Of a DNA stretch of 64,000 nt, positions 42,648-53,853 are shown one piece after another. The stretch spans positions 2,581,208-2,645,207 of the forward strand of contig NC_011886.1 in assembly GCF_000022025.1 (NCBI RefSeq), in the 5' to 3' direction. The stretch comes from Pseudarthrobacter chlorophenolicus A6. GTDB taxonomy: Bacteria; Actinomycetota; Actinomycetes; Actinomycetales; Micrococcaceae. The notes beneath the pieces are model-generated. The model ran no database searches. It had not been told where the DNA came from and was given only the letters and a program-made list of their open reading frames with translations. Numbering within the stretch: the stretch's first letter is position 1; each line of letters opens with the position of its first letter. A program made the position numbers and the translations under genes.

Positions 42648-43954
42648 CCGCCGGCCCCCCACTGGTCTGCAAGGAACTGCAAGGCATCGCCGAACTTCCG
42701 TGATGACGTGTCCCACGAGTGCCCGGTGTGCTCCACCTCGTAGTCGCGCACGGTGAATCCGGCGTCCCGGGCAGCGGCCGCCAGGGTCCTGAGGTAGCCC
42801 ACAAATTCAGTATCGTTCTGCCCGGCCGTCAGGTACAGGCCGTGGCCGTCGAAACGCTTGTCCGCCATGATGGCCAGCGGCGTCTGCCGAAGGAACGCCT
42901 CGGGGTCCCCCGGGAAGGCGGCGTCGATGGTCTTCTGGCGCTCCTTGGCGATGGCCGGCTCGGCTTCCGCCGAGAATGCCAGGACCTCGGGGAACAGGTC
43001 AGGGTGGCGGGTACCCAGCTGGATGGCGCAGGTCCCGCCGAAGGAGAATCCCCCTACTGCCCAGTGGGCATGGTCCGTGTCCACGGCAAGAGTGGAGCTG
43101 ATCCACTGCGGCACATCCTGCGACAGGTAGGTATCGGCCTGGGCAATCTGGCTGTCCATGCACATGGTGTTGGCGTTCTGCGACCCATTGGCGTCGGGAA
43201 CCACCACCACGGGGGCCACGCCGCCATGCGCGGCTGCATAGGAGTCCATGTGGCCGCGGAGCGCACCGCCGGTCAGCCAGTCGGCCGGACCGCCGGGCTG
43301 CCCGGCAATGAGGACCAGGACAGGCAACGCCGGACGGTTTTGGGCGAAGTAGGCCGGCGGGAAGTAGATAAAGGCGTCCCGGGTTTCCATGCCGGAGACG
43401 GTGCCCGGAATGGCGGCCTTGCGCAGGACTCCCCCGTCCGGGATGTCCCCCTGCGGACGCCAGCCCTGCAGCGCCACGCCGTCGGGATCTCCTGCGCGCC
43501 GGACGAGGTTCTGCTCCAGGGCAGGAATGCGGGCCAGTGCCGTGCCCATCAGGTCGCTCACCGTACGGTTGAGTCCGAAGTAGGCATTGATTTGCACGCT
43601 GGAGAGTGCAATCACCAGCAGTGCGGCCGCCAGCCCACCGCCACGGCGGCGCCATGAGTTGCGCGGCAGGAGGAAGAGCCACAGCAGGACCGCGGCCACG
43701 GCCGGCACCAGCCACAGCAGGACCGGGTCCGGGATGTTCTCCGGGAAGACTGAATACAGGTTGATCAGGGCCCAGTGGACGGTGGCCACCAGCGCAAAGG
43801 CCAGGGCAACGGCGGTAATGACCCGGGAGAGCCAGCGCAGCGGTCCGTGGGGCGGCGGCGGTATGAGGAGGAACGCGGCGCCGGCGAGGCCCAGGATCAA
43901 CGCGGCCCAGTAGAGGGGGCCGTCGGTCAGCCGGACATCAAAGATCCAGTCCAC
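42644..43954 (-). CDS. membrane-anchored esterase (alpha/beta hydrolase)
   Basis: 436 residues: about four N-terminal transmembrane helices (up to about residue 150) and an extracytoplasmic esterase domain of the Fes/esterase-D (PF00756) type. Motifs: AGQPGGPADWL near the oxyanion hole, the nucleophile elbow VGGFSFGGTCA, an Asp-containing loop in LYLTAGQNDTEF and His in VEHTGHSWDTS. The start GTG 43954 is 4 nt after the DUF2550 stop and has no SD. Coupled to the aminoacyltransferase gene by a four-base overlap: one enzyme may add and the other remove aminoacyl groups on lipids (inference). Confidence 0.8.
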   Translation of the reverse strand: MDWIFDVRLTDGPLYWAALILGLAGAAFLLIPPPPHGPLRWLSRVITAVALAFALVATVHWALINLYSVFPENIPDPVLLWLVPAVAAVLLWLFLLPRNSWRRRGGGLAAALLVIALSSVQINAYFGLNRTVSDLMGTALARIPALEQNLVRRAGDPDGVALQGWRPQGDIPDGGVLRKAAIPGTVSGMETRDAFIYFPPAYFAQNRPALPVLVLIAGQPGGPADWLTGGALRGHMDSYAAAHGGVAPVVVVPDANGSQNANTMCMDSQIAQADTYLSQDVPQWISSTLAVDTDHAHWAVGGFSFGGTCAIQLGTRHPDLFPEVLAFSAEAEPAIAKERQKTIDAAFPGDPEAFLRQTPLAIMADKRFDGHGLYLTAGQNDTEFVGYLRTLAAAARDAGFTVRDYEVEHTGHSWDTSSRKFGDALQFLADQWGAGG

Positions 43955-43958
43955 GCGG

Positions 43959-44390
43959 CTAACGCCAGGTGCCGACGCCGATGACCGGCCCGGCTTCAAG
44001 CCACGACGACAGGCCTGTGTAAGCATCGAATTTCATGGCGAGCCGAAGGTCCTGGCCCTCGTAGCGGAGTTCCACGATGACGACGTCGGGCTGCACCTTG
44101 ACGGCTTCGGCTTCGGTGGGCTTGCGGCGGCCAAGGAGTTCAAGGGAATGCCGCTTGAACTTGTGTTTTGGGCGGACACTGAGCGAGAGCAGCCGGAACC
44201 ACTCGAGGTCGTTGTCCTGATAACGACAAACCCCCATCTGCCAGCTGTTTCCAGCCATGCAAATGGAGGCGTCCACCGTGCCGAGGGCACGCCGCAGGTT
44301 AAAGCGGCGCACCCCCGAAAGGCACAGTGCAAAAATCAGCAATCCAAAGGCGATTGCCAGTGCGATGAACGGAAAGCTCGGTGCGTCCAT
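43959..44390 (-). CDS. DUF2550 family membrane protein
   Basis: 143 residues with one N-terminal transmembrane helix (about 4-22) and a cytoplasmic PH-like domain with GTVDASICMAGNSWQMGVCRYQDNDLEWFRLLSLSVRP. The family occurs almost only right after atpC in actinobacteria. ATG 44390 starts 10 nt after the atpC stop; no SD is visible. Function unknown; the location suggests an accessory to the ATP synthase or to the membrane. Confidence 0.84.
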   Translation of the reverse strand: MDAPSFPFIALAIAFGLLIFALCLSGVRRFNLRRALGTVDASICMAGNSWQMGVCRYQDNDLEWFRLLSLSVRPKHKFKRHSLELLGRRKPTEAEAVKVQPDVVIVELRYEGQDLRLAMKFDAYTGLSSWLEAGPVIGVGTWR

Positions 44391-44400
44391 CAAGGTCGTG

Positions 44401-44685
44401 CTAGCGGATCCCAGCGGTAGCCGAGCCGCCAAGCTGGGCGTTGTCAGCAACAATGACTACCCGGTTGTTGTCGACGGAGAAGAACCCGCCGTCAACGTCA
44501 ACCGCAATACGGTCCCCGGACACCGGCTGGATCGCGAGTTCACCTTCGGCCAGGATCGCCAGCAGGGGCGAGTGGCCGGGCAGGATTCCGATCTCACCAT
44601 CGCTGGTGCGGGCCTTGACCATCGTGGCCGCTCCGGACCACACGAAGTGGTCCGCTGCGACAATCTCAACCTCAAGCTCAGCCAT
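44401..44685 (-). CDS. atpC: F1Fo ATP synthase epsilon subunit, short form
   Basis: 94 residues, only the N-terminal beta-sandwich (LEVEIVAADHFVWSG, LPGHSPLLAIL, AVDVDGGFFSVDNN). The C-terminal helical hairpin that in E. coli (138 residues) blocks rotation is absent, so autoinhibition by epsilon should not occur. ATG 44685 is one base after the atpD stop. Part of the minus-strand atp operon. Confidence 0.94.
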   Translation of the reverse strand: MAELEVEIVAADHFVWSGAATMVKARTSDGEIGILPGHSPLLAILAEGELAIQPVSGDRIAVDVDGGFFSVDNNRVVIVADNAQLGGSATAGIR

Positions 44686-44686
44686 A

Positions 44687-47115
<2,429 letters not shown>

Positions 47116-47142
47116 ACTTATCCTTTCCTAACATTCCGTAAA

Positions 47143-47179
47143 CCGGGTGTGCCGGACCCTGCGGGCCCGGCACACCCGG
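47143..47179 (-). other. intercistronic hairpin in the atp operon
   Basis: A 13-bp perfect stem (47143-47155 with 47167-47179), continued by one A-C mismatch and three more pairs around the loop TGC, between the atpA stop and the atpG start. No U tract follows, so it is more likely an RNA stability or processing element than a terminator. Confidence 0.6.
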
Positions 47180-47188
47180 CCATCGGAA

Positions 47189-48826
47189 CTAGCGCTTCTG
47201 CTTGACGATCTTTTCCTGGTCGACTTCGCCCTCGGAGATGGCGTCATGTGCCTCGTGTCCTGCGCCCACCAAGTGGTTGTCGCCTTCGCCGAAGAAACCC
47301 TTCTTGAAGTCGATGATGGAGGACTTCAGAGCTGCTGCGGTGTCATCGTCCATCACGTTGGTCTGCGCCAGCGTGGTGAGGATGGAGGACTTGTGCTTGA
47401 GGTGCTCCAGGAACTCGGTTTCGAACCGGTTCACATCTTCAACCGGAACGTCATCCAGGTGGCCGTTGGTGCCTGCCCAGATGGAGACAACCTGGTCCTC
47501 AACCGGGAACGGCGAGTACTGCCCCTGCTTGAGCAGTTCCATCAGGCGGGCTCCACGGGTGAGCTGCTGGCGTGAAGCGGCGTCCAGGTCCGAGGCGAAC
47601 ATGGCGAAAGCCTGCATGTCGCGGTACTGGGCGAGTTCCAGCTTCAACGTGCCGGAAACCTTCTTCATGGACTTCACCTGCGCTGCACCGCCAACGCGGG
47701 ACACCGAAACGCCCACGTCGACTGCGGGACGCTGGTTGGCGTTGAACAGGTCCGACTGCAGGAAGATCTGGCCGTCGGTGATGGAGATGACGTTGGTCGG
47801 GATGTAGGCGGACACGTCGTTCGCCTTGGTCTCGATCAGCGGCAGGCCCGTCATGGAGCCGGCACCGAGCTCGTCGGAGAGCTTTGCACAACGCTCCAGG
47901 AGACGGGAGTGCAAGTAGAAGACGTCACCCGGGTACGCTTCGCGTCCCGGCGGGCGGCGGAGCAGCAGGGATACTGCGCGGTAGGCTTCGGCCTGCTTGG
48001 ACAGATCATCAAACACGATGAGGACGTGCTTGCCGCCGTACATCCAGTGCTGGCCGATCGCGGAACCGGCGTACGGAGCCAGGTACTTGAAGCCGGCGGG
48101 GTCGGATGCGGGAGACGCCACGATGGTGGTGTACTCGAGCGCGCCGTTTTCCTCGAGGGTCTGGCGGACAGCGGCAATGGTGGATGCCTTCTGGCCGATC
48201 GCCACGTAGATGCAGCGGACCTGCTTGGTCACATCGCCGGAAGCCCAGTTGGCCTTCTGGTTGATGATGGTGTCGATCGCGATGGCCGACTTGCCGGTCT
48301 GGCGGTCGCCAATGATCAGCTGACGCTGGCCGCGGCCGATCGGGATCATGGCGTCGATTGCCTTGAGACCGGTCTGCATCGGCTCGTGCACCGACTTGCG
48401 CTGCGTCACGCCGGGAGCCTGGAGCTCCAGGGCACGGGTGGTCTCGGCCTTGATTTCGCCGAGGTCGTCGATGGGCACGCCCAGCGGGTCGACAACGCGG
48501 CCGAGGAAGGCGTCGCCCACGGGCACGGACAGAACCTGTCCGGTGCGGTGGACTTCCTGGCCTTCTTCGATGCCGGTGAAGTCGCCGAGGATGATGACGC
48601 CGATTTCGCGGACGTCAAGGTTCTGGGCGAGGCCCAGGGTGCCGTCCTCGAAGCGCAGCAGCTCGTTCGCCATGACCGAGGGAAGGCCCTCAACACGGGC
48701 GATGCCGTCACTAGCGGTGGTTACGCGGCCGACCTCTACGCGTTCTGCGTTTCCGGGTTCGTAGGACGCCGCGAACTCGTTCAGCGCATTACGGACGTCG
48801 TCGGCGTTGATGGTCAATTCGGCCAT
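47189..48826 (-). CDS. atpA: F1Fo ATP synthase alpha subunit
   Basis: Non-catalytic nucleotide-binding subunit, 545 residues. Walker [44 protein letters not shown] and [27 protein letters not shown] mark it. The C-terminus carries an acidic/Gly-rich extension (about 30 residues beyond the E. coli end), as seen in actinobacterial alpha subunits, where in mycobacteria it limits ATP hydrolysis. ATG 48826 with AGGGACTGCAG nearby. Confidence 0.97.
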   Translation of the reverse strand: MAELTINADDVRNALNEFAASYEPGNAERVEVGRVTTASDGIARVEGLPSVMANELLRFEDGTLGLAQNLDVREIGVIILGDFTGIEEGQEVHRTGQVLSVPVGDAFLGRVVDPLGVPIDDLGEIKAETTRALELQAPGVTQRKSVHEPMQTGLKAIDAMIPIGRGQRQLIIGDRQTGKSAIAIDTIINQKANWASGDVTKQVRCIYVAIGQKASTIAAVRQTLEENGALEYTTIVASPASDPAGFKYLAPYAGSAIGQHWMYGGKHVLIVFDDLSKQAEAYRAVSLLLRRPPGREAYPGDVFYLHSRLLERCAKLSDELGAGSMTGLPLIETKANDVSAYIPTNVISITDGQIFLQSDLFNANQRPAVDVGVSVSRVGGAAQVKSMKKVSGTLKLELAQYRDMQAFAMFASDLDAASRQQLTRGARLMELLKQGQYSPFPVEDQVVSIWAGTNGHLDDVPVEDVNRFETEFLEHLKHKSSILTTLAQTNVMDDDTAAALKSSIIDFKKGFFGEGDNHLVGAGHEAHDAISEGEVDQEKIVKQKR

Positions 48827-48903
48827 CTGCAGTCCCTGCTCTCCTGTTTTGTGATCACCGTCAGGTGACCGGGGTTTCTATCAGTTTGGTTGTGCTTGTC
48901 CGG

Positions 48904-49731
48904 CTAGCCGGCCAGCTGGCGTTGCAGCTCGCCCAGGCGGCTGATGACCGAAGCGTCGAGCACTTCGTCACCCACCTGGACGCGGATGCCGCCAATGAGT
49001 GCCGGATCAACGTTGATGTTGACCTTGAGTTCCCGTCCGTAGAGCGCGTTCAGGCCCGCCTGGAGGCGGGACAGCTGCGTCGACGTCAGGGGACGGGTCA
49101 CGCTGACCGTTGCAATCCAGCGCTGCTGCCGCTTGGCCGCCAGCTCGGCGAACCGTTCCACCAGGCGCGTCGCCTTGATGCCGCGGGGCTGGGTGACTGC
49201 CTGGGTAATGAGGACTTTTGCTTCCTCACTGACGCCGGGCACCAGCTTTTCGGCAAGGGCAGCCTTGGCTGCCCCGCTGGCCTGTGGTTCGGACAGAGCA
49301 CGTTGTACCTCGTGGCTGGACGCCACGGCCTGGTTGAAGGAGAACAGGTCGTTCTCCAGTTCTTCCAGGCCAGTGATGCCGGAGGCAGAAACGGCCGACT
49401 TGTTTTCAGCAACGGAAATGACCACCGTTGCGGCAAGAGTCTCGAGTGCATCGCCGATGTCCCGCGCAGATGCCCAGCGTGAACCGGCCAATCCGCCCGC
49501 GACCTCTGCAGCATCAGCGGAGACTTTTCCGCCAACCAGCTGCCTGACCAGCGCCGACTTTTCGTCACCGTTACGGGACGGGTCAGTCAGGGCGCGGCGC
49601 AAGCCAGCCGAGCTGTCCACCATTCCCAGAATTCCGAAGAGTTCCTTTGCCAGCTGCAGCGACGCGGTAGGAAGCTTGGCTTCCAGCGCGGCCAGTGCTG
49701 TTGCCAGCGATTCGCTCGATACGCCTGCCAT
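48904..49731 (-). CDS. atpH: F1Fo ATP synthase delta subunit
   Basis: Peripheral stalk subunit, 275 residues, longer than the about 180 of E. coli; the extra part is an N-terminal/central extension as is common in actinobacteria. The C-terminal region GLNALYGRELKVNINVDPALIGGIRVQVGDEVLDASV is diagnostic. ATG 49731 overlaps the atpF stop by one base (TAATG). Confidence 0.94.
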   Translation of the reverse strand: MAGVSSESLATALAALEAKLPTASLQLAKELFGILGMVDSSAGLRRALTDPSRNGDEKSALVRQLVGGKVSADAAEVAGGLAGSRWASARDIGDALETLAATVVISVAENKSAVSASGITGLEELENDLFSFNQAVASSHEVQRALSEPQASGAAKAALAEKLVPGVSEEAKVLITQAVTQPRGIKATRLVERFAELAAKRQQRWIATVSVTRPLTSTQLSRLQAGLNALYGRELKVNINVDPALIGGIRVQVGDEVLDASVISRLGELQRQLAG

Positions 49732-50285
49732 TACTTAGCTGCACCTGCGCTCTGGGTCTCCAGATCTGCCAGGAACCGGTCCACGACCCGTGCTGAGCGG
49801 TCGTCGTCGTTGAGCGATTCGCCCACGATGCGGCCGGCAAGGGTGGTGGCCAGGGTGCCAACCTCGGAGCGCAGGGACACAACGGCCGCCTGGCGCTCGG
49901 ATTCGATCTGTGCGTGTGCCTGCGCAGTGATGCGGGCAGACTCGGCAGCAGCCTTCTCCTTGAGGTCCGCGAGGATCTGCGCACCTTCGGCGCGTGCTTC
50001 CTCACGGATGCGGTTTGCTTCGGTGCGGGCGTCGGTCAGCTGCTGCTTGTACTCTTCGAGTGCAGCAGACGCCTCAGCCTGGGCCTTTTCAGCCTTGGCA
50101 ATGCCACCTTCGATGGCTTCGGCTCGCTCGGCAAAGGTCTTCTCGAACATCGGGACAACAAACTTGACCACGATGAACATGAGAATCGCGAAGCCAACCA
50201 GGACAACGCCCATTTCCCAAAGGTTGGGAACGAGGGGGTTAACCTTTTCGCCTTCAGTGGCGGCTGAGATGATCAGCTGATTCAT
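49731..50285 (-). CDS. atpF: F1Fo ATP synthase b subunit
   Basis: Stator subunit, 184 residues: one N-terminal transmembrane helix (about 21-45), then a long charged coiled coil (AEAIEGGIAKAEKAQAEASAAL...). ATG 50285, with AAGGACGGG upstream. Overlaps atpH by one base. Confidence 0.95.
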   Translation of the reverse strand: MNQLIISAATEGEKVNPLVPNLWEMGVVLVGFAILMFIVVKFVVPMFEKTFAERAEAIEGGIAKAEKAQAEASAALEEYKQQLTDARTEANRIREEARAEGAQILADLKEKAAAESARITAQAHAQIESERQAAVVSLRSEVGTLATTLAGRIVGESLNDDDRSARVVDRFLADLETQSAGAAK

Positions 50286-50336
50286 ATTTCACCCGTCCTT
50301 ATCTACTCGGTTCTGAATGTTCGCTTCGCGCCAGGA

Positions 50337-50555
50337 TTAGGAAAGGACGAAGGCGAAGACGAGACCAAGGATGGCGAGGGCTTCGGTCAGTGCCAGACCA
50401 AGGAATGCGATCGGCTGCAGCACGCGCTGAGCCTCCGGCTGACGTGCAACACCGTTGATGTAAGCGGCGAACACGAGACCCACACCGATACCACCGCCGA
50501 TGGCCGAGAGACCGTAGCCGATGAGGTTGAGGGAGCCGTTGATTGTGCCTTCCAT
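50337..50555 (-). CDS. atpE: F1Fo ATP synthase c subunit
   Basis: Rotor-ring subunit, 72 residues, two transmembrane helices joined by the conserved polar loop ARQPEAQ (37-43). The ion-binding residue is Glu58 in LALTEALAI, with no Na+-binding pattern, so a proton ring. ATG 50555 has AGGAAG 6 nt upstream; an earlier in-frame start would add nine residues. This is the target of bedaquiline in related organisms. Confidence 0.97.
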   Translation of the reverse strand: MEGTINGSLNLIGYGLSAIGGGIGVGLVFAAYINGVARQPEAQRVLQPIAFLGLALTEALAILGLVFAFVLS

Positions 50556-50650
50556 TTTTCTTCCTTTCAAGATGCCACCCATGTGGCAGGTTGTTTGGGT
50601 TGCTTCATCCCCGCGAGGGGAAGATTTGTGTGTGCCTGTCGGCAGGGCGC

Positions 50651-51451
50651 CTAGTGGCTGTCGGCGTGCAGGGCGCCTTCGATGTAGATCGCCGTCAGCA
50701 GGGTAAAGACGTACGCCTGCAGGACCATGATCAGGGCCTCAAGCATGTACATCGCGATGGCACCGGCGAGCACCAGCACCGAGGTGCCCTTCAGCAGGAT
50801 GCTTTCCTGCATGACCAGGTATTCGATGCCGGAACCGGCAATCATCACGATGAGGTGGCCGGCAAGCATGGTGGCGAACAGACGGAGGCTGTGAGTCACG
50901 GGCCGGACGACGAAGTTGGAGATGATCTCGATCGGGATGACGATCGGCAGGATGAACCAGGGAACACCAGACGGCACGGTGGCCAGCTTGAAGTAGCGCA
51001 GGCCGTTCTTCTTGATGCCGATGGCAATCCAGGTGAAGTAGACGATGCCGGCGAGCACATAGGCTCCACCCACGTGAGAGAACGTGGGGAGCTGGATCAG
51101 CGGGATGGCACCGTAGATGTTGTTCACCAGGATGAAGAAGAACAGGCTGAACAGCAGGGGCACGTACTTGATAAAGTCGCGGCCGCCGATGATGTCCTTG
51201 GCGATGCCGTTGCGGACGAAGCCGTAGGCGGCCTCGCCGGCGAACTGGAGCTTGCCGGGTACCAGCTGCTGCTTGCGTGCAGCCAGCACGAAGAAGACGG
51301 CGATAAAGACGACAGAGAGGAGGACCAGCAGCATCTGCTTGGAGAATCCTTCTGCGGCACCCCACGGCAGGATTGCCGGCAAATGCATTTCGTTAATACC
51401 AGGAGGTGTAAACTCTCCTGAATCTTGGGCCGGGAGCGCAAGCGCGATCAA
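50651..51451 (-). CDS. atpB: F1Fo ATP synthase a subunit
   Basis: Stator channel subunit, 266 residues, with the essential arginine in the helix [15 protein letters not shown]. Start chosen as TTG 51451: GAGAGG lies 7 nt upstream, and the next ATG (codon 22) has no good SD. An 81-bp gap separates it from the small membrane gene upstream. Confidence 0.95.
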   Translation of the reverse strand: MIALALPAQDSGEFTPPGINEMHLPAILPWGAAEGFSKQMLLVLLSVVFIAVFFVLAARKQQLVPGKLQFAGEAAYGFVRNGIAKDIIGGRDFIKYVPLLFSLFFFILVNNIYGAIPLIQLPTFSHVGGAYVLAGIVYFTWIAIGIKKNGLRYFKLATVPSGVPWFILPIVIPIEIISNFVVRPVTHSLRLFATMLAGHLIVMIAGSGIEYLVMQESILLKGTSVLVLAGAIAMYMLEALIMVLQAYVFTLLTAIYIEGALHADSH

Positions 51452-51532
51452 CGCGTTTCCTCTCTGCAGTGTCCATCATTGGGCGTTGGGCGGGGAGCAG
51501 GGGCTTTGCGGCCTGAAGCTCCCCCTGTGAAA

Positions 51533-51871
51533 TTATTTGGCATTCGTGCCGCCGTCCTGGGACGGACCGCCGGCAGCAGGACGATCACCAGTGTTTTTGC
51601 GGGAACTGGTGAGGCCATGCATGTGGGAAAGGTAAAAACCTCCGACGGCTCCAAGCAGAGCGCCTGCGAGCACAATCCAGCGCGTTCCCCACAGAAAATC
51701 CAGTCCCCACCCTATCAAACTCCAGACGATGATTCCGCCAATGATGTAGCTGAAGACGGCCATCCCGGCGTTGTATCCGCCGTCGGTGTTCTCGCTGGCG
51801 ACGCCGGGCGCGGAACTGCCGTGTGCACGGTTGCTGTTGCCGGCGGCGCCACGTTTCTTTGGGTTACGCAC
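51533..51871 (-). CDS. AtpZ/AtpI-like small membrane protein
   Basis: 112 residues with two transmembrane helices in the arrangement FSYIIGGIIVWSLIGWGLDFLWG...WIVLAGALLGAVGGFYL, typical of AtpZ-like proteins that assist assembly or ion supply of the ATP synthase. The basic Asn/Gly-rich N-terminus and Gly-rich C-terminus are disordered. GTG 51871 has GGGGGAG 4 nt before it and overlaps the upstream gene by eight bases. Confidence 0.78.
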   Translation of the reverse strand: MRNPKKRGAAGNSNRAHGSSAPGVASENTDGGYNAGMAVFSYIIGGIIVWSLIGWGLDFLWGTRWIVLAGALLGAVGGFYLSHMHGLTSSRKNTGDRPAAGGPSQDGGTNAK

Positions 51872-52346
51872 GGGTCTCCCCCTTGTCCTCTGGATCGTTG
51901 TAGATCTGAAGGCGGGCTTTGCTGAATCCATAGATTTCGGCAGCCTGCCACAGGACGAGCGCCACCACGGCTCCGGCGACGAACCAGCGGCCCTGCAGCC
52001 ACTGGGGCGCACCGAGCACGAACATCACAATGGCGAATCCCACCACTTTGATGAAGTAGGTGGCCACGAAGACGCCGATGGCACCGGAGGGGTTGCTTCG
52101 TCCAACATAGTGGCCAACCAGGAGGCTGATCCCGAAGAACAGCATCACCAGCAGACCGCCCAAAGCACTCGAGAGTGCGGCGGCGCCACCATCAAGGATC
52201 ATCGCGGCGGCACCGCACAGGATAAGGCCGGCTGCCGCGGCAGCGGCGCTGATCTTTAGCAGGTGCAGCCACAGCGATGCGGTGGGACCGGAAGCACCAA
52301 CGTGTCCTTTGCCGGACGCAGGTCCGGGCTCGGCGTTGGAGGTCAT
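51864..52346 (-). CDS. atpI: AtpI-type ATP synthase-associated membrane protein
   Basis: 160 residues, four transmembrane helices in the AtpI layout, with YFIKVVGFAIVMFVL in helix 3. It stands between wecA and the atp genes, where actinobacteria carry atpI. The product is thought to help c-ring assembly. ATG 52346. Confidence 0.8.
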   Translation of the reverse strand: MTSNAEPGPASGKGHVGASGPTASLWLHLLKISAAAAAAGLILCGAAAMILDGGAAALSSALGGLLVMLFFGISLLVGHYVGRSNPSGAIGVFVATYFIKVVGFAIVMFVLGAPQWLQGRWFVAGAVVALVLWQAAEIYGFSKARLQIYNDPEDKGETRA

Positions 52347-52451
52347 TCGATCCCAATCGTCGGGGCCATTTGGCGGAGAGCCAGCAGGGTGGAGTGGCAG
52401 CTTGTGCTGCCCCTAAATTCTACACGAGATAGAAAATGTTTCCGCACGGCG

Positions 52452-53564
52452 TTACGTGGCTGGTTCATCGCCGCTGCGGGACAGGTACGGCCAGGCCGTA
52501 ATCAGGCCCATGACGAGGGTGGCGAACAGGTCCACCGCGAGGACAATCTGCCACGGGAAGATCGCAATAGCGAGTCCCCCGAAGGACAGCACCACTGTCC
52601 AGAGGTACATCAGAATCACGGCTGTGCGGTGCGAGTAGCCGATGTCGAGGAGCTTGTGGTGCAGGTGTCCCCGGTCCGCGGACCACGGCGAACGTCCGCG
52701 TGCGGTCCGCCGGACCACGGCGAGCCCCAGGTCCAGCAAGGGCAGGAAGAGCACTGCGAAGGGAAGCAGGATGGGGATGACCGTGGAAATACCGTTGGCG
52801 CGGTCGTACAGGCCCGAGGTGATCTGCCCCGTGGACACCACGCCTGCCGAGGCCATCAGCAGCCCGATCAGCATGGCCCCGGAATCCCCCATGAAGATCT
52901 TCGAGGGGAACCAGTTGTGCGGCAGGAACCCGAGGCAGCTGCCTACAAGGACCGCCGTGATCAGCGTGGCAAGGTCTGAGTAATCCAGCAGGACCGCATT
53001 GCGGTGAACCCAATAGGCCGTGACGAAAAACGCGGTTCCGCCAATGACGGCCACTCCCGCCGCAAGCCCGTCAAGGCCATCGATGAAATTGAAGGCGTTC
53101 ATGGTGGTGACAATGAGCCCTGCGGTCAGCACCACCCGGAGCGTTCCGTTCTCCAGGTAGATGGGTTCCGGAACCCAGGGAACGATGGTCATTTGTACGC
53201 CCCAGATGGCCACGGTAAGGGCAGCTACGCTCTGGCCGATTAGCTTCACCCACCAGCGGATGTCCAGGAGGTCGTCGGCCACACCCACCAGGACGATCAC
53301 CGCGGCCCCGGCCAGCACGCCCCACGGCGAGAAATTGTTCCGGTAGATGTCCTTGACGAAGAACGACTGGCTCGCGACGATCAGTGCCACCATCACACCC
53401 AGGAAGATGGCAACGCCGCCAAGCCTGGAAACGGGGGTGGAATGCATATCGCGGCTGCGGATGGGCTGGTGCAGTTCAAGCCTGTGGCCCACCACCCGGG
53501 CACCCCACGTGGCGGCGTAGGACACGACGGCGGCCGTCAGGCCCATGAGCAGGTACATGATCAT
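52452..53564 (-). CDS. wecA: WecA/TagO-type undecaprenyl-phosphate glycosyl-1-phosphate transferase
   Basis: Polytopic enzyme (370 residues, about 11 helices) that transfers a sugar-1-phosphate, usually GlcNAc-1-P, to undecaprenyl phosphate, starting cell-wall glycopolymer synthesis. Motifs are VADDLLDIRWW, NAFNFIDGLDGLAAG, FMGDSGAMLIG and HLHHKLL; the last is typical of WecA/TagO rather than MraY. ATG 53564, with a second ATG two codons later. In mycobacteria this gene (rfe) also lies before atpI. First gene of the long minus array. Confidence 0.92.
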   Translation of the reverse strand: MIMYLLMGLTAAVVSYAATWGARVVGHRLELHQPIRSRDMHSTPVSRLGGVAIFLGVMVALIVASQSFFVKDIYRNNFSPWGVLAGAAVIVLVGVADDLLDIRWWVKLIGQSVAALTVAIWGVQMTIVPWVPEPIYLENGTLRVVLTAGLIVTTMNAFNFIDGLDGLAAGVAVIGGTAFFVTAYWVHRNAVLLDYSDLATLITAVLVGSCLGFLPHNWFPSKIFMGDSGAMLIGLLMASAGVVSTGQITSGLYDRANGISTVIPILLPFAVLFLPLLDLGLAVVRRTARGRSPWSADRGHLHHKLLDIGYSHRTAVILMYLWTVVLSFGGLAIAIFPWQIVLAVDLFATLVMGLITAWPYLSRSGDEPAT

Positions 53565-53853
53565 GTGGTAGCGGCCGTTTCAGGATTGAGGGGGCCGGGA
53601 ACGGGCCGCCGCGCCGGCGGCTGGTCCGGGATAGGGGGGCTCACTGGCCGGGAATCTGTTCTCCGATAAATGAAACTTCTCCGTCGCCGAGCGCGCAGCA
53701 GACAGTACGCAGATAGCCTTACGCAGTGCCTTACAGGGCTGTATTACAGTGGACTCTAGTCAAAGATACTAGCGCCAACGGCGTCATGGCTCCGCGCCAC
53801 ACTCGCGCAGAAGGAGCAGGGAAACCCCTGACAGCCATGCTGAAAGGACCCCC
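53565..53853. promoter_or_regulatory. divergent region between wecA and a glycosyltransferase gene
   Basis: 289 bp. CTGTA-T-TACAG (53739-53749) and CTAGT-N7-ACTAG (53756-53772) are two dyads close together; GATACT (53765-53770) inside the second fits a -10 for the plus-strand glycosyltransferase. The wecA-atp side has no clear promoter boxes. No small gene is seen. Confidence 0.35.

Noticed and set aside
52452..53564. MraY (peptidoglycan) instead of WecA
   Set aside because: The HLHH motif and position before atpI match WecA/TagO; MraY would sit in the mur cluster.
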